Shown: positions 32,892 through 45,200 of the stretch, in pieces | How the letters are laid out: the number at the start of each line of letters is the position of its first letter | Numbering within the stretch: position 1 is the stretch's first letter | NCBI RefSeq assembly: GCF_003076455.1 | Contig: NZ_CP020918.1 | Location: forward strand, 2,170,001-2,234,000 | Origin: Flavobacterium faecale | GTDB taxonomy: Bacteria; Bacteroidota; Bacteroidia; Flavobacteriales; Flavobacteriaceae | Direction: 5' to 3' | Length of the DNA: 64,000 bases | The notes under the pieces: generated by a model | Database searches by the model: none | What the model was told of the DNA's origin: nothing | What the model saw: the letters and a program-made list of their open reading frames with translations, nothing else | Program-made: the position numbers and the translations under genes

Positions 32892-35800
32892 TTAAAATGA
32901 TACGTTAATAGAGAAGGTGTATTGACTTGTGATTGGTTGTGAAACTCCACCACTTCTGTAAAATTCAGGATCTTGTCCGTTTAATCTTTTATCAGAATAA
33001 ATTAACAATGGATTTGCAGTAGAACCTTTTAAAGTAAATACGTTAACTCCTAATTTTTTCTTCAAATCTTTTGGGAACTCATAACTGATAGATACATTTT
33101 TTAATCTTACAAAACTTCCGTCTGCAACTCGTACATCTGAGAAGTTATAAGCGTTGTAAGCTCTTGTTAAATCTTTTGATTCAGAGGCGTAGTTTGCTAC
33201 CAATCGTTGATCTGCAATAACAGGAATGTTGGTTAAAGCTTCATCACCTGCATTGATCCATCTGTTGGTAAACTCTTTTGTGAATACTTTTAAATCATCA
33301 TATTTATCTGAATAGATTGGGTTCAAACGTACTTTGTTTCCGCCAGATGCTACAATAAATATATTTAATGACCAGTTGTCATATGTAAATGTGTTTGAAA
33401 TACCAGCTGATTTATTAGGCTCGATAGATCCTTCATATTTTAAGTATTTGGTCACATCATTTGAATCCTGAAAGTTTGCTCCTGCAATTTTATCATCTTG
33501 ACCATCTGCCATAACAAATGTTGGAAGACCTTGGGTATTCAATCCCGTAAATTGGTAAGAGTACAAAGCATTTCTAGGATGTCCAAGTGTATTTCCTCCA
33601 GTACCATTAACTAAACCTAGAACTTCTGGGTTGTTTTGTAGCTTGGTAATTTTTTGATTGTATACAGATAAATTCAAAGTAGTGGACCATTTCAATCTTG
33701 TATCACGCAAATTTTTGGTAGTCAAGGACATTTCGATACCTTTAGTTTCCATATTAGCATTATTACCTTGTTTGATTTTTTGACCACCAACACCTGATGT
33801 AGTTACAAAATCTACAAGATCAAAAGCTTTTCTGCTATAAACATCAGTTGTAAACTGGATTCTATTATTGAACAAGCCTAAATCCAAACCAATATTAGTT
33901 TCGAATTGTTTCTCCCAAGTCAAATCAGAGTTTTGAAGTTGGTCAATATTCAGACCAGTTTCTCTATCAGCAAGATTTAAACGATCTGCAATGAAACTTT
34001 TGTAGATAGCCAAAGAGTTGGTAGCAGGTCCTGCAGTTGCAGTTAAACCATAAGATCCACGTAATCCTAAGTTACTAATGCTTTCGATGTTTTTCAAGAA
34101 TTTTTCTTCTTTAGCATTCCATTTTCCACTGAAGGTATAAGTTGGTAACCATCTTGACGCATTACTATTTCCTTGTCTGTTTGAACCATCATAACGACCT
34201 GTAACAGATCCTGTATAACGGCGGTCATACGTATAACCAACTTTTCCGAAAAGTCCAACTGTACGCTCTCTCTCAGTATTAAAGGCATAGTACGATTCTC
34301 CCCCATTAATTAACTTTTCTAGAATTCTAGGATCTGTAAAAGCAGTTAATCCTCTATCATATTGTAAACCGTAAGCAGTAAAGTTATTACTGTTTCTATC
34401 TACGTAACGTAATTCTGTACCAAACAAAGCATCTACTTCATGTTTGCTAGCGATAACATTTTTGTAGCTAAAACTGTTTCTTACATTGTAAGACGTCAAG
34501 TCATTTGTAAAGCTTCTTAAAATTCCGCCATTTGGTAAAACAGAAACTTTAGGCGCTGTTAAATCATCTGGATTTTGGTACAAGAAGATATTAGCATCTC
34601 TTACAATAGTAGTTTCTTGTGCATTGTGTGCACCTACGATATTTGATCCTTCTAGAATGTTGTGCTCTCTAGTAGTATTTGCAAAACGTGCGTTTGTTGT
34701 AAAATTGTACGTTAAATGCTTATTGATTTTATAACTCAAATCAGCTTGAAAACGAATATCTTTTACTTTGATATCCATATAATTATTTTCAAGTTCATTA
34801 AGGATGTTTACAGGAGCCCAGTTGTTTCTGTAATATTCAAGGTTTCCATTGTCATCATAAGGACGCAATGTTCTACTTGTATTTAATACATAGTTGAATG
34901 GATTAATATCAAAATCTCTAGTAGTGCTACCAGTTACACCATCTTTCAAGCTATCATAACTACCAGGAGCAGATTGATCTCTCACAGAGGCTTGTGTAGA
35001 AAGTGTTAAGCTTAATTTATCATTCAGGAAAAAGGTGTTTTTGATGTTAGTTGTAATTTGACTTACACCATCAGCTATAGTCCATCCTGGATCATTGTAA
35101 AATCCTAAAGAGGCAAAGTAAGCGTTGTTTTGTCCACCACCAGAAAAACTTAACGAGTGGTTTTGAGTTATTGATGGTCTAAACAAAGCACCAAACCAAT
35201 CCGTATTAGCCAATTCATATTTCTTTAAGAAAGCATTTCTACTTGGAGCATCATTTTTAACACCATACTGTCCGCTAGTAGCATCGTAGGTATTGATTTG
35301 ATTTGAAAGAATATTGTAAACCCCACCGTAACGACCTTGTGCGGTATCAGGTAATTCAAGAAAACCTTTCGCTTTAATTTCTTGCAAGATACTCATCGTC
35401 TCTTGAGAATTTAAAATATCGTATTGGCTGTAATTTGGAACCAATCTAGCTGTTTGCTCCAAAGAGTAGGATACAGAAAGCGGTGATTCACGTCTACCTT
35501 GCTTTGTAGTTACAACTACAACACCATTCAAAGATCTAGATCCGTAGATAGAAGTTGCAGAAGCATCTTTTAATACCTCAATACTCAAAACGTCATTTGG
35601 ATTCAAACCTGCGATAGATGAACTTAATAAAGTTGCAGAATTCCCTGAAGCCAAATCTGCAAATGATAAGTTTACAATGTCTTCTTGAACGATTCCGTCA
35701 ATTACCCATAATGGTTTTGTATCTCCAAAGATAGAAGATGATCCACGGACTGTGATTTTTGGTGCAGTACCAAATGTTCCTGTAACGTTTTGTACGGTAA

Positions 35801-36599
35801 CACCGGCTGCTTTACCTTCGATCATTCTACTAATATCAACAACACCTTCTACTAATAAATCTTTACCTGAAATTTTACTAACCGCTCCAGTAAAGGTTCT
35901 TTTTGAAGTTTTTTCATAACCAGTTGTTACTACTACCTCGTCTAACGCTTGACCAGACTCGTTCATAATAATTGTAAGGTTACTAGATTTGGCTGTAACC
36001 TCTTGCGTTTCCATACCAATGTATGAAATAACTAGTCTAGAAGTGTTTGACGGCACAGTAATTGTAAAATTTCCATCAATATCTGTAAGTACTGCTGTCT
36101 TAGTTCCTTTTATTAATACAGTTGCACCAGGTAAAGGGAATCCTTTTTCATCAAGAACTTTTCCTTTTACGGTAATAGCTACAGCTGTAAAATCGATAAG
36201 TGAAGTACTGCTAGCCCACGCATCTGATTTGGAAGCAATTTTATTTTGTAAAACAATTTGGTTGCTTACTTCAGAATATTTAATGTTCAGTGGTTCTAAA
36301 ATTGAACTTAATATGGACGAAAGCATTTCATCTGTTGCGTTAATAGTAACGACTTGATTCAGTTGACTGATTCTAGAATTATAAGAAAATCGGACATTAG
36401 AAGCTTTTTCTAATTTTGCTAGAGCATTGGATAATGTCATATTATTGATACTAAGAGTCACCTTAGTATCTAGTTTCTTCTGTCCCTTGACGCTATTTGC
36501 CAGGGTAACAGTTGAGAAGACAACAGCCAAAAGCAATTGAAATAATGTTATTTTCATGATTCGATAGAATAATCGTTGTTGGACAACAAGTTTTTTCAT
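32892..36599 (-). CDS. SusC/RagA family TonB-dependent transporter with signalling (STN) domain
   Basis: In this 1235-residue protein, after a signal peptide (ITLFQLLLAVVFSTVTLANS; Met15 is an alternative start), residues of about 45-115 form a secretin/TonB N-terminal (STN) domain (NNMTLSNALAKLEKASNVRF). A carboxypeptidase-like beta-sandwich follows (GKVLDEKGFPLPGATVLIKG), then the plug (KRTFTGAVSKISGKDLLVEG, ITVRGSSSIFG) and a long 22-strand barrel ending in FSINVSF. The STN domain is the part that talks to FecR, which matches the FecR and sigma genes just upstream. Confidence 0.96.
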   Translation of the reverse strand: MKKLVVQQRLFYRIMKITLFQLLLAVVFSTVTLANSVKGQKKLDTKVTLSINNMTLSNALAKLEKASNVRFSYNSRISQLNQVVTINATDEMLSSILSSILEPLNIKYSEVSNQIVLQNKIASKSDAWASSTSLIDFTAVAITVKGKVLDEKGFPLPGATVLIKGTKTAVLTDIDGNFTITVPSNTSRLVISYIGMETQEVTAKSSNLTIIMNESGQALDEVVVTTGYEKTSKRTFTGAVSKISGKDLLVEGVVDISRMIEGKAAGVTVQNVTGTFGTAPKITVRGSSSIFGDTKPLWVIDGIVQEDIVNLSFADLASGNSATLLSSSIAGLNPNDVLSIEVLKDASATSIYGSRSLNGVVVVTTKQGRRESPLSVSYSLEQTARLVPNYSQYDILNSQETMSILQEIKAKGFLELPDTAQGRYGGVYNILSNQINTYDATSGQYGVKNDAPSRNAFLKKYELANTDWFGALFRPSITQNHSLSFSGGGQNNAYFASLGFYNDPGWTIADGVSQITTNIKNTFFLNDKLSLTLSTQASVRDQSAPGSYDSLKDGVTGSTTRDFDINPFNYVLNTSRTLRPYDDNGNLEYYRNNWAPVNILNELENNYMDIKVKDIRFQADLSYKINKHLTYNFTTNARFANTTREHNILEGSNIVGAHNAQETTIVRDANIFLYQNPDDLTAPKVSVLPNGGILRSFTNDLTSYNVRNSFSYKNVIASKHEVDALFGTELRYVDRNSNNFTAYGLQYDRGLTAFTDPRILEKLINGGESYYAFNTERERTVGLFGKVGYTYDRRYTGSVTGRYDGSNRQGNSNASRWLPTYTFSGKWNAKEEKFLKNIESISNLGLRGSYGLTATAGPATNSLAIYKSFIADRLNLADRETGLNIDQLQNSDLTWEKQFETNIGLDLGLFNNRIQFTTDVYSRKAFDLVDFVTTSGVGGQKIKQGNNANMETKGIEMSLTTKNLRDTRLKWSTTLNLSVYNQKITKLQNNPEVLGLVNGTGGNTLGHPRNALYSYQFTGLNTQGLPTFVMADGQDDKIAGANFQDSNDVTKYLKYEGSIEPNKSAGISNTFTYDNWSLNIFIVASGGNKVRLNPIYSDKYDDLKVFTKEFTNRWINAGDEALTNIPVIADQRLVANYASESKDLTRAYNAYNFSDVRVADGSFVRLKNVSISYEFPKDLKKKLGVNVFTLKGSTANPLLIYSDKRLNGQDPEFYRSGGVSQPITSQYTFSINVSF

Positions 36600-36689
36600 A
36601 ATTTTGGATTGTTTTTAATTGATACTTTTTATCGGGTATTTTGAAACTACTTTGATCGCTTTTTACAGAAAGCAATCTTCTTAATTAAA

Positions 36690-36722
36690 GCGTCGATCAT
36701 GTTACAGCATTTTCGACGTTTT
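36690..36722. other. Imperfect inverted repeat between the fecR-like and susC-like genes
   Basis: CGTCGA and TCGACG arms, extended by AAA/TTT and CATG/CATT, enclose TTACAG in the 158-bp gap upstream of the SusC-type gene. The T-run follows only on the plus strand, so this is not an obvious terminator of fecR. It may be a regulatory stem. Confidence 0.4.
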
Positions 36723-36757
36723 TTTTTACTAATAATCTACTACATAGGCAATTTTAA

Positions 36758-37855
36758 TTAATTACAACCATCGGATGATATGTTGATTTGATTTTGATTC
36801 ATTTCATAACTAGTGCTGTTTCCTAATGCTCTACAAATAATTTTCAATTTTTCAGGCAAGGGTTGATCGTTTAGTGACGTGGTCAGATGACAATCTTTTA
36901 ATTTTTCTTTAGGAAATGTAATGTTTACTAAATAAGCTTGTTCTATCGTTTTAAAAATTTGACTTACCGGAGTGTCGGTAAACTCAAAACTCAGTTGTTC
37001 AATAGGTTTCAAGACATCATTCAATTGCTTGTCTTTGGTGATGTCTGTTATTTTATTAAAGACTTCCGATTTTTTTGTAAAACGTATAGCCTCGTTTGGT
37101 AATAATGTGATCTCTTTATTTTTAACAGAGTTGAGCGGCAATTTGTTCGATTGTACTTTTACTTTTCCTGTTCTCACAAGAACTTGAACATTGGGTTCCT
37201 CTTTAAAAGCACTAATTCTAAAACTTGTTCCAACTACCGTAGTTACAATTTCATTAGCATACACCAAAAAAGGTCTTTTTGGATTCTTGCTAATTTCAAA
37301 GAAACCTTCACCAGACAAATACACTTTTCTTTTATTCCCTATAAATAGCTTTGGATAGCTTAATTTACTTTTCGGCTGTAAAAGGACTGAACTACCATCT
37401 GACAAAGTGATGGTTTGAGCTTCATTGGTGTTGTTGGTTTGTTCAACAATTTCCTCTTGATTATTAATGATAACTCGATTGTGAAGGATGTCGTTACCAG
37501 TTGTTCCTTTAAAATGATTATAAGCTCCAAAAATACCTAACCCCAAAACTAAAACTGCTGCTGCAGCTTTGATGAACTTAAAATTCCAGTTATTGCTTTT
37601 TTTGTTTTCTTTTTGTTCAATTTTATTCCAAGTAGCAACAAGAGCAGATTGTAATGTTGCATACGGCATGTTATTTTCAGGTACTTTTAATGCAAGAATC
37701 CAAAGTCTAGCTTCTTCGACCAGTTTGGCTCTAGATGGGCTTTCTAATGTCCATCGTTCCCAATCTTGAGCATCAACGTCTGTTCGTACCCAATCCTGGA
37801 ATGAAACATCGGTTAGGAAGTCTTCGATTTCTGAATAATTATCTCGATTTTGCAT
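36758..37855 (-). CDS. FecR family anti-sigma factor
   Basis: The 365-residue protein has an N-terminal cytoplasmic helical region (1-85) that would bind the sigma factor and one membrane segment near 92-108 (AAAVLVLGLGIFGAY). The periplasmic FecR domain follows (TLSDGSSVLLQPKSKLSYP, GEGFFEISKNPKRPFLVYA, VVGTSFRISAF), then a DUF4974 C-terminal domain (LSFEFTDTPVSQIFKTIEQA) that contacts the STN domain of the transporter. It controls the adjacent ECF sigma factor. Confidence 0.94.
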   Translation of the reverse strand: MQNRDNYSEIEDFLTDVSFQDWVRTDVDAQDWERWTLESPSRAKLVEEARLWILALKVPENNMPYATLQSALVATWNKIEQKENKKSNNWNFKFIKAAAAVLVLGLGIFGAYNHFKGTTGNDILHNRVIINNQEEIVEQTNNTNEAQTITLSDGSSVLLQPKSKLSYPKLFIGNKRKVYLSGEGFFEISKNPKRPFLVYANEIVTTVVGTSFRISAFKEEPNVQVLVRTGKVKVQSNKLPLNSVKNKEITLLPNEAIRFTKKSEVFNKITDITKDKQLNDVLKPIEQLSFEFTDTPVSQIFKTIEQAYLVNITFPKEKLKDCHLTTSLNDQPLPEKLKIICRALGNSTSYEMNQNQINISSDGCN

Positions 37856-37945
37856 TTATAAGTGAGTTTATATTAACATAAAGGACACTTTTGTTGTTCA
37901 ATACTCGGTAAATTGTGATTTTTTTTAGTTTTTTTTAAATTAAAT

Positions 37946-38554
37946 TTAAGAGAACATCGCTAACACTAGTGATAGCAAGGGATAAGGACTATTCCAATCT
38001 TTTCTTAAATTTAATAAAGCACGGTGCAAAAGGTTGTTTGCAGACTGATAATTCATCTTGAAAGTGTCTGCAATTTGATTTACCGTTAGGCCTTGGTGGT
38101 AACGTAGGTACAAGGCTTCTTTTTGCCTAGATGGCAATTGATTGATATGTTTATTGAGTTGAGTTGTTCTATCTTTTGTATGCTCATCAATAATTAATTG
38201 GTGCTCAATAGAAAAATCAAATAAGAACTCAAGAGAATCAGTAGATTTTGTTTTGCTAAAAATATGATCACGTTCCTGTAATCTCGCAATACGGTTGCGC
38301 ACACTAGATAACAAATACGCTTTTACATTTGCGTGCTCATTAAGTGAATGCTTGTACAACCACAAGTCTGCAAATACGTCTTGAATGCAATCTTGCACTT
38401 TTTCGGTAAAGGGAGAAAAGGAGTTTCCATAACGTACCAACTGCTCATAATATTTCTTGAAAAGGCTCGAAAAAGCTTTCTCATCTCCGGCAATCAGTTG
38501 TTGCCAAAGTGTAGTATCATCGATCGTTGTAGTATGTGTAATTTTTAACTTCAA
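37946..38554 (-). CDS. ECF RNA polymerase sigma factor (sigma-70 family)
   Basis: The 202-residue protein has region 2 near 25-95 (EKVQDCIQDVFADLWLYK, ANVKAYLLSSVRNRIARL) and region 4 near 140-190 (LPSRQKEALYLRYHQGLTVN, then QIADTFKMNYQSANNLLHRA). This is the usual sigma of Bacteroidota FecI-FecR-Sus systems. It is first in the locus, 90 bp before the fecR-like gene, and probably activates the SusC-type promoter when substrate binds. Confidence 0.94.
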   Translation of the reverse strand: MKLKITHTTTIDDTTLWQQLIAGDEKAFSSLFKKYYEQLVRYGNSFSPFTEKVQDCIQDVFADLWLYKHSLNEHANVKAYLLSSVRNRIARLQERDHIFSKTKSTDSLEFLFDFSIEHQLIIDEHTKDRTTQLNKHINQLPSRQKEALYLRYHQGLTVNQIADTFKMNYQSANNLLHRALLNLRKDWNSPYPLLSLVLAMFS

Positions 38555-39202
38555 AATTTTGTATTCGGTATCTAATATTATGATTAGGTTAATTTTTTGG
38601 TAATTTTACGTTTTAATTAACAAGTAACCAAATATTTTTTGCCAAACTATAGCGATTAGAGAATTTGATGATTAAAAACAAGAAAAAATATTTATTTGCC
38701 AGTTTGTTGGGATTAGATTTTTAATTCTACATTTTCGGTATACTGGCTATCCATGAAAAAGAAAGGCTGATTAATAAAATAGATATGTATAATCTCAATT
38801 GAAGCCCGATTATGCTCTTAGTTCAAGCTGTTTTTATTCGAAATAGAAAATATAAGGTGGAATTATAAAAATTCAGGGTATTATTTATGATTATAGCCTA
38901 CAAAAAAACCACCGTTTATTGGTGGTTTAAATTGTATTGAAATCGGTATTCTACCATCAATTAATGTATTTTGAATTGCTTTATAATCTATATCTAAAGC
39001 GAATGTAATTTTGTTTTGAATACTAACAAAAAGCTCATGTAGTCAGACACTGTTTACACATGCAAATGATGAGCGATTTTTATCTTGACTGTTTTCAATT
39101 ACAATTTGCTATAATTGCATTATTTTTTGTTCGATTTATCACTTGCTCGTTAGTTACAATTAGAGAACATTTTTACCTACAATCTGTATTGAAATAGGTC
39201 AA
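38555..39202. other. 648-bp intergenic region
   Basis: It holds the upstream region of the sigma factor gene at its left end (38555 onward) and the hairpin at 38902-38928. Otherwise it is AT-rich. No ORF longer than about 20 codons with coding character was seen. Confidence 0.55.
38902..38928 (-). terminator. Terminator-like hairpin downstream of the giant adhesin gene
   Basis: An 8-bp perfect stem (AAACCACC with GGTGGTTT), 7-nt loop and a T-run on the minus strand, about 275 bp past the stop codon at 39203. Confidence 0.65.
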
Positions 39203-42200
39203 TTACCTTTTTAAAGTAAAATGACCTCTGTATTCTTTCTTGTCCGCTTTTGTAGCAATAAACCAGTAATCTGTTGAAGGTAGTATCTGTCCGTTGTACG
39301 TTCCATCCCAAGACTGGTCTTTCGATAACACCTTAATCAGTTTTCCGTAGCGGTCAAATATTTTCACGATAAAATCTTCTTCAAATTCAGATGACTGAAT
39401 TCTCCAGGTATCATTGTATCCATCATTATTAGGAGTAAAGAATTTTGGATACATAACTAGGTATACTTCCTCTTCAACATATCCACAACCATTTTTGTCC
39501 CTTACAAAAACGGCATATTTCCCAGGAATGAGGTTTTCAAATTGGTTATTATCTTGGTATTTCATTCCGTCAACTGAATATTCGAACGTACCAGTACCAC
39601 CAACAAGGATAGTAATCGTATTTTGATTGTCCGTCCAATCTTTAGTTTCGATAGAAGAAATTGTTGGTAAAGTAGATTTTTTGACCGTGAAAGATTTAGT
39701 ACTCGAACAATTGATTGTACCGTAATTGGTAGTTGCTGTCACAGAATAAATACCTGGATCTACAACTGTAATTGAAGGAGTAGTTTCTCCCGTAGACCAC
39801 AAATAACTATTTTCTGTACCACCTGCAGAAATCGTGATCGAACTGTTTTCGCAAATTGGCACGATGTCACTTATAGGTATGTTGGGTTTTGCAACTACTA
39901 TTAAGGTTAAAACAGCTACGGCATAGCAAGAGGAATTAGAATTGATTCTGATATAAATTTTATTTGAACCCAAAACCAAATTGTAAGTTGCTGGACTGCT
40001 TATTTTTGCTGTGAGTAATTCATTTTCTGCTCCATTTTGTGAAGTGTAAAATGCAAAGGTATGCCCAATTGTGTTTGCAACTACTTTCGAACTATAAGAG
40101 GTTAAGTCAACAATTTCTTTCGCATCATTAAGATCATCACAAAGCAATTCTTCATAATCATTTGAGGGTAATGTTGTAATTAAGTCTACTTTCACTGCTA
40201 AGCGAGAAACACTTTCGCAACTATTGGCCGTTTGAGAGGCATAATAAATGGTACCATCTGCTATTGGTGTGTTATTTGTCAACAGCAGTCCGTTACTAGC
40301 GGAATCATACCATTTTATAGCTGTTCCTGTTACCGTGATACTATTTAAAGTTGGGTTAAGGCTGCTACAAAAAGTTTGATTGGTGCTACCAGTTGGTGCG
40401 TTGGTGTTTGTAATAGAAATTAAAACAGGAACCCTCATACTCTCGCAACCGTCAATTGTTTGAGATGCATAGTAAGTGCTTCCATTTTGGATGGTTAGAG
40501 TATTTATTTGCTGGCTACCATTAGTGATGCTATCGTACCATTTTATGTTTTGACCAGAAATTGTGATGTCACTTAAAGTTACATTTTGTTGAATGCAATA
40601 GGTTTGCGGAGATGTGGCAGTAGGCACAGCTGTGAAATTTGTAAAAGGAATGATAGCTGCAGCTGATGGAGGAGAAATGCATCCAAAACTGTTTTTGATT
40701 TTTAACTGATAAGTTGCTGGTAGTACATTATTGGATGTTGCACTCGCTGACCAAGTTACACCATTATCAAAACTATATTCACTTGCTACAGTTTGAATAG
40801 TAATTGTTCCATTACTGTTATTACAATCGGGTTGCACAGCAGTAAAATTTGGTGCAAGCGGATAATCTATTGGTGCAAGTATTTCCGCCGCAACTGATGT
40901 TGATTCGCAGTAAAAACTGTTTCGAACCTTAACCTGATAATTTCCAGCAATTAATAACCCAGAATTTGGATTGGTTGTATAGGTAATACCATTGTCAAAA
41001 CTGTATTCAAAAGCCGCACTTGTTATCGTAATCGTTCCAAATGGGTTAGCGCAGGTTGTAGGCTGCACTGCGGTGATTGCTGGAGCCGAAGGTGCATTTG
41101 GAGGCGCGTTGATGATTGCCGCAATTGCAAGTGATGGACAACCACTGATTGTTTCTTTTACTACTACTTGATAGGTGCCGGCCGTAAGTGGTCCTGAGGT
41201 GTTTGAACTGCTCCATGTTACTCCATTATCAAAGCTAAAAAGTGCAGCAAAACTAGTTACCGAAATCTTTCCAGTAGAAGTTGTACAGTTTAATGGATGT
41301 GTTACAGCTACAACAGGAGCATTGGCAACAGTTGGTTTAACGTTGATAGTAACCGAACTTGCTAGTGAAAGACATCCTGAGGCATCTTTTATTTTAATCG
41401 AATAATTTCCAGCAGGCAAATCAGTTTGAGTTTTGGAAGTGCTAAAAGTGTTTCCATCATCAAAACTATAAAACGCCGCATTTGTGGTAATTGTAATCGT
41501 ACCTGTTGCGGTAGAACAATTGGGTTGCACTACAGTATAAAGTGGAGCAGCAAGGTTGCTGGAGGTTGCTTTTATTATAGCTGTAGCTGGATCAGAAATA
41601 CATCCTGCAGCATTTTTAATTTTTACCTTGTAATCGCCAACCAACAAATCAGATTTGGTATTTGTAGTTACATAAGATAGGCCATTATCAAAACTGTAAT
41701 AAGAGGCTGGAGTTGTAATTGTGATAGCACCATATAAGTTATTGCAACCAGGGTTGGTTACAGTAAAAGTGGGCGCTGCAATCACGGTGCCAGAGTTAAG
41801 TGTTACAGTTGCTGATTTCGAGCCACATGTAGAGGTACTACTTCTAGTTTTGATAAAATAGGTTCCTGCCGCTAAATTTATTTTGGTAGGACTGCTAGTC
41901 CATGTTACTCCATCATTAAAACTATATTCACTTGCGGTCGTAACTACTGTTATGCTTCCATCAGTTGTTCCGCAGGAAGTTGGCTGAGTTGCACTAGTGA
42001 TTGGTGCTGTATTAGTTGCTGGAGGATAACCAATAGAGGTATTCTGTGCGTTAGATTCACATCCTATTGAACTTTTAATTTTTATATAGTAGTAACCCAG
42101 CGGTAGATTTGTGTTTTTAGGATTTGTTGTCCAAGTGGCGCCATTATCAAAACTAAATTGACTCGCTGGTGTATTTATCTCAATTGTTCCTGTAGGTACC

Positions 42201-45200
42201 GCGCAAGAAGGTTGGGTAGTAGTTACTGCAGGTGCCGCTAAGTACGATGCATTAATATTAGTAAATTGACCGAGTGATGTACAGCCCAAATTATTTTTGA
42301 CTTTTACATTGTAAAATCCTGGAACAGGATTTAGTAAAATAGGATTGGTCGTCCAAGTCTTTCCATCGTCAAAACTATAAAAATCTGCATTTGTTAAAAC
42401 AGTAATTTTTCCAACAGTACCGCAAGAGGGTTGTATTGTTGATAGTAAAGGATTGGGTAAATAATAAGGGTTGATAGGGACATTAATAAGATACGGACTA
42501 GAAGTACAACCCACACTGTTCTTGATCATAACCGTGTAGTAACCAGTCGTTAAATTAGATTTCAAAGGGCTTGTCTGCCATGAACCTCCACCATCAAAAC
42601 TATATTCGCTCGCAACAGTTGCAATTGTAATACTACCGTTATTTCCGCAATTAGGCTGAACTATAGTGAGATTTGGATTGGGTAAATAGTATTGGTTAAT
42701 TAGTGTTTGAAAGGAATTAGATATACACCCCAAATTATTTTTAATCTTGATACTATAATATCCAGCTGGTAAATTTGAAAATATAGGGCTTGTTTGCCAT
42801 GTATTCCCGCCATCTTTACTATAACCAGTTGCAGAAGTTGTCACGGTAATACTTCCTTGCACATTGCAGGTAGGTTGCGTAACAGTAGCGGTTGGAGCGT
42901 TGATATAAGGCTCAGTAAAGTTGACAGATTCAGTAAAGGATTCACAACCTAGAGTATTTTTAATCTTTACAGAATAATAGCCCGATCCTAAATTAGAGAA
43001 AACCGGATTAGTAGACCAATTACTCCCGTTGTCTATACTATAAGACGCAGCGGTTGTTGTTACGGTAATACTTCCTTTAGTACCGCATATTGGTTGAACA
43101 GCTGTATAAGTAGGCCTTGGTTGTATAGAACTTAGGTTAACGTAGTAATAGTTAGAGACGCAACCGGTGCTGTTTTTAATTTTTACATAATAATAGCCCG
43201 CTACCAGATTAGAGAAAACAGGATTTGTTGTCCATGTTACACCATCATCAATACTATAATATGCTGCAGTGGTTGTAAAAGTGATGCTTCCATTCACGCC
43301 TGCACAAGGATACACAATTGTTAATGTTGGTTTTTGTAAAGTATAAGAATCTAAATATATTCCTTTTGCATTTGATCTGCACCCAGCATTATTTTTCACC
43401 ATCACATAATAATTATCGCTGGTCAAATTGTTAAAGGTTGCACTTGTAGACCAAGTAACTCCTCCGTCAATGCTATAAAAATCAGCTGTTGAGCTGATGG
43501 TTATGTTGCCAATATTTCCGCAAGAGGGATTTGTATAGGTAAAAAACGCATCTTCTAAATAAAACACGTTTAAACTTACATAGAAGGTGTTGGATTCACA
43601 TCCTGCACTATTTTTGATCTTAAGATTGTAGCTCCCTCCAACTAAATTTGTAAAAATTGGATTACTTGACCAATTACTCCCTCCATCGATACTATATAGT
43701 GCTGCAGTTGTAGTTATGGTTATGCTTCCGGTACTACCACAAGTCGGCTGCACGAAGGTGTATTTAAGATCTGTTAAAACAGGATTATTCAAATAGATAT
43801 AGTTAGTACGCGAAATACATCCAAGTTTATTTTTAATCATTACCATGTAGCTTCCAGAGGGCAACGTTTTCACGTTAGTAGTTTCCCATGTAGTTCCTCC
43901 ATCAAAACTGTAAAAGTCTGAAAGTGTATTTATTGTGATGCTACCGTCAGTATCACAACCTGGCTGCAAGACGTCTGTAAATGGTTGGTCTAAGTAGGGA
44001 ACACTCAAGTAGGCGTAATTGGTAAGAGAGGTACAACCAGCTGCATTTTTCACCATTATTTGATATGTTCCAGGATCAAGATTGGTTGCAATATTACTAG
44101 TTGTCCAAGTTTTACCATTATCAAAACTATAAAAATCTCCAATAGTAGCAATTGCAATACTACCTCCTGTGCCACAAATGGGCTGGACTACACTAGATTC
44201 AGGGTACTTTGTATTTAGGTCAGAAATATAGGCGTTTGTGAATTCCGAAGTACAACCTAACTTATTTTTTATTGCTACAGAATAATTTCCTGTAGTTAAG
44301 TCTGTAAAAATATTGCTTGTAACCCAATTTTTTCCACCATCAAAAGTGTAAAAGTCAGCAACAGTATTTACAGTTATATTCCCATTCTCACCGCAAGCAG
44401 GATTGATTATTGTAAAAGTTGGTTTCTCTAGCGTTACACTACTGATTAAAATGGTATTAAAATTTGAAATACAGCCTTGATTGTCCTTTGTTCTTATTTT
44501 ATAAGTTCCGTTTGGAAGTTTGGTTGCTACTGGATTCGTCGTCCAGGTGAGTCCGTCGTCAAAACTATAAAATGCCGCAGAAGTAGTAATTGAAATAGTT
44601 CCAAAATCACCACAAAAAGCTGGATTGGTGAAGTTGAAGTTAGGGTAGGACGTAAATGGGGTATAAATCGTAACCTCCAATGGATAAGAAATACAGTCGT
44701 TTACGGTTTTTATTTTGACATTATAAGTGCCTGGTGATAAATTGCTTTTTGTAGCATTTGTAGACCAAGTGGTGCCATTGTCAAAACTAATTTGAGAGGC
44801 AGGTGAGGTAACTTCAATTGTTCCGGTTGAAATATAGCAGCTAGGTTGCGATACAGTAACAATAGGTACTGTAGCGATTTGTGAAGGCTCAATAGTAACA
44901 GAGGCCGAATTACTACAGCCATCAATGTCAGTTACAGTAACCGAATAGGTTCCTATTTTGGTAACGGTTGCGCTTTGGGTTGTAGCGCCAGTACTCCACA
45001 AATAGGCTGTACCTGTAGAGGCCGTTAGCACCGTACTCCCTGAGCAAACATTAAGGATACCACTAATTGTAACACTTGGGTTTTTTACCTCTAATGATAT
45101 GGGAATTACCTTGAAACAAGTCGCATTTTGAGCAACACGTACATACAAGATTTTACTTGTACTGCTGTATGCAGTACTGGTAGAAATTGGATTCGTATTT

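Noticed and set aside
40660..44880. Regularly spaced repeats that could suggest a CRISPR array
   Set aside because: Units are about 220 bp, coding, and diverged at DNA level. There is no short identical repeat with unique spacers and no cas gene nearby.
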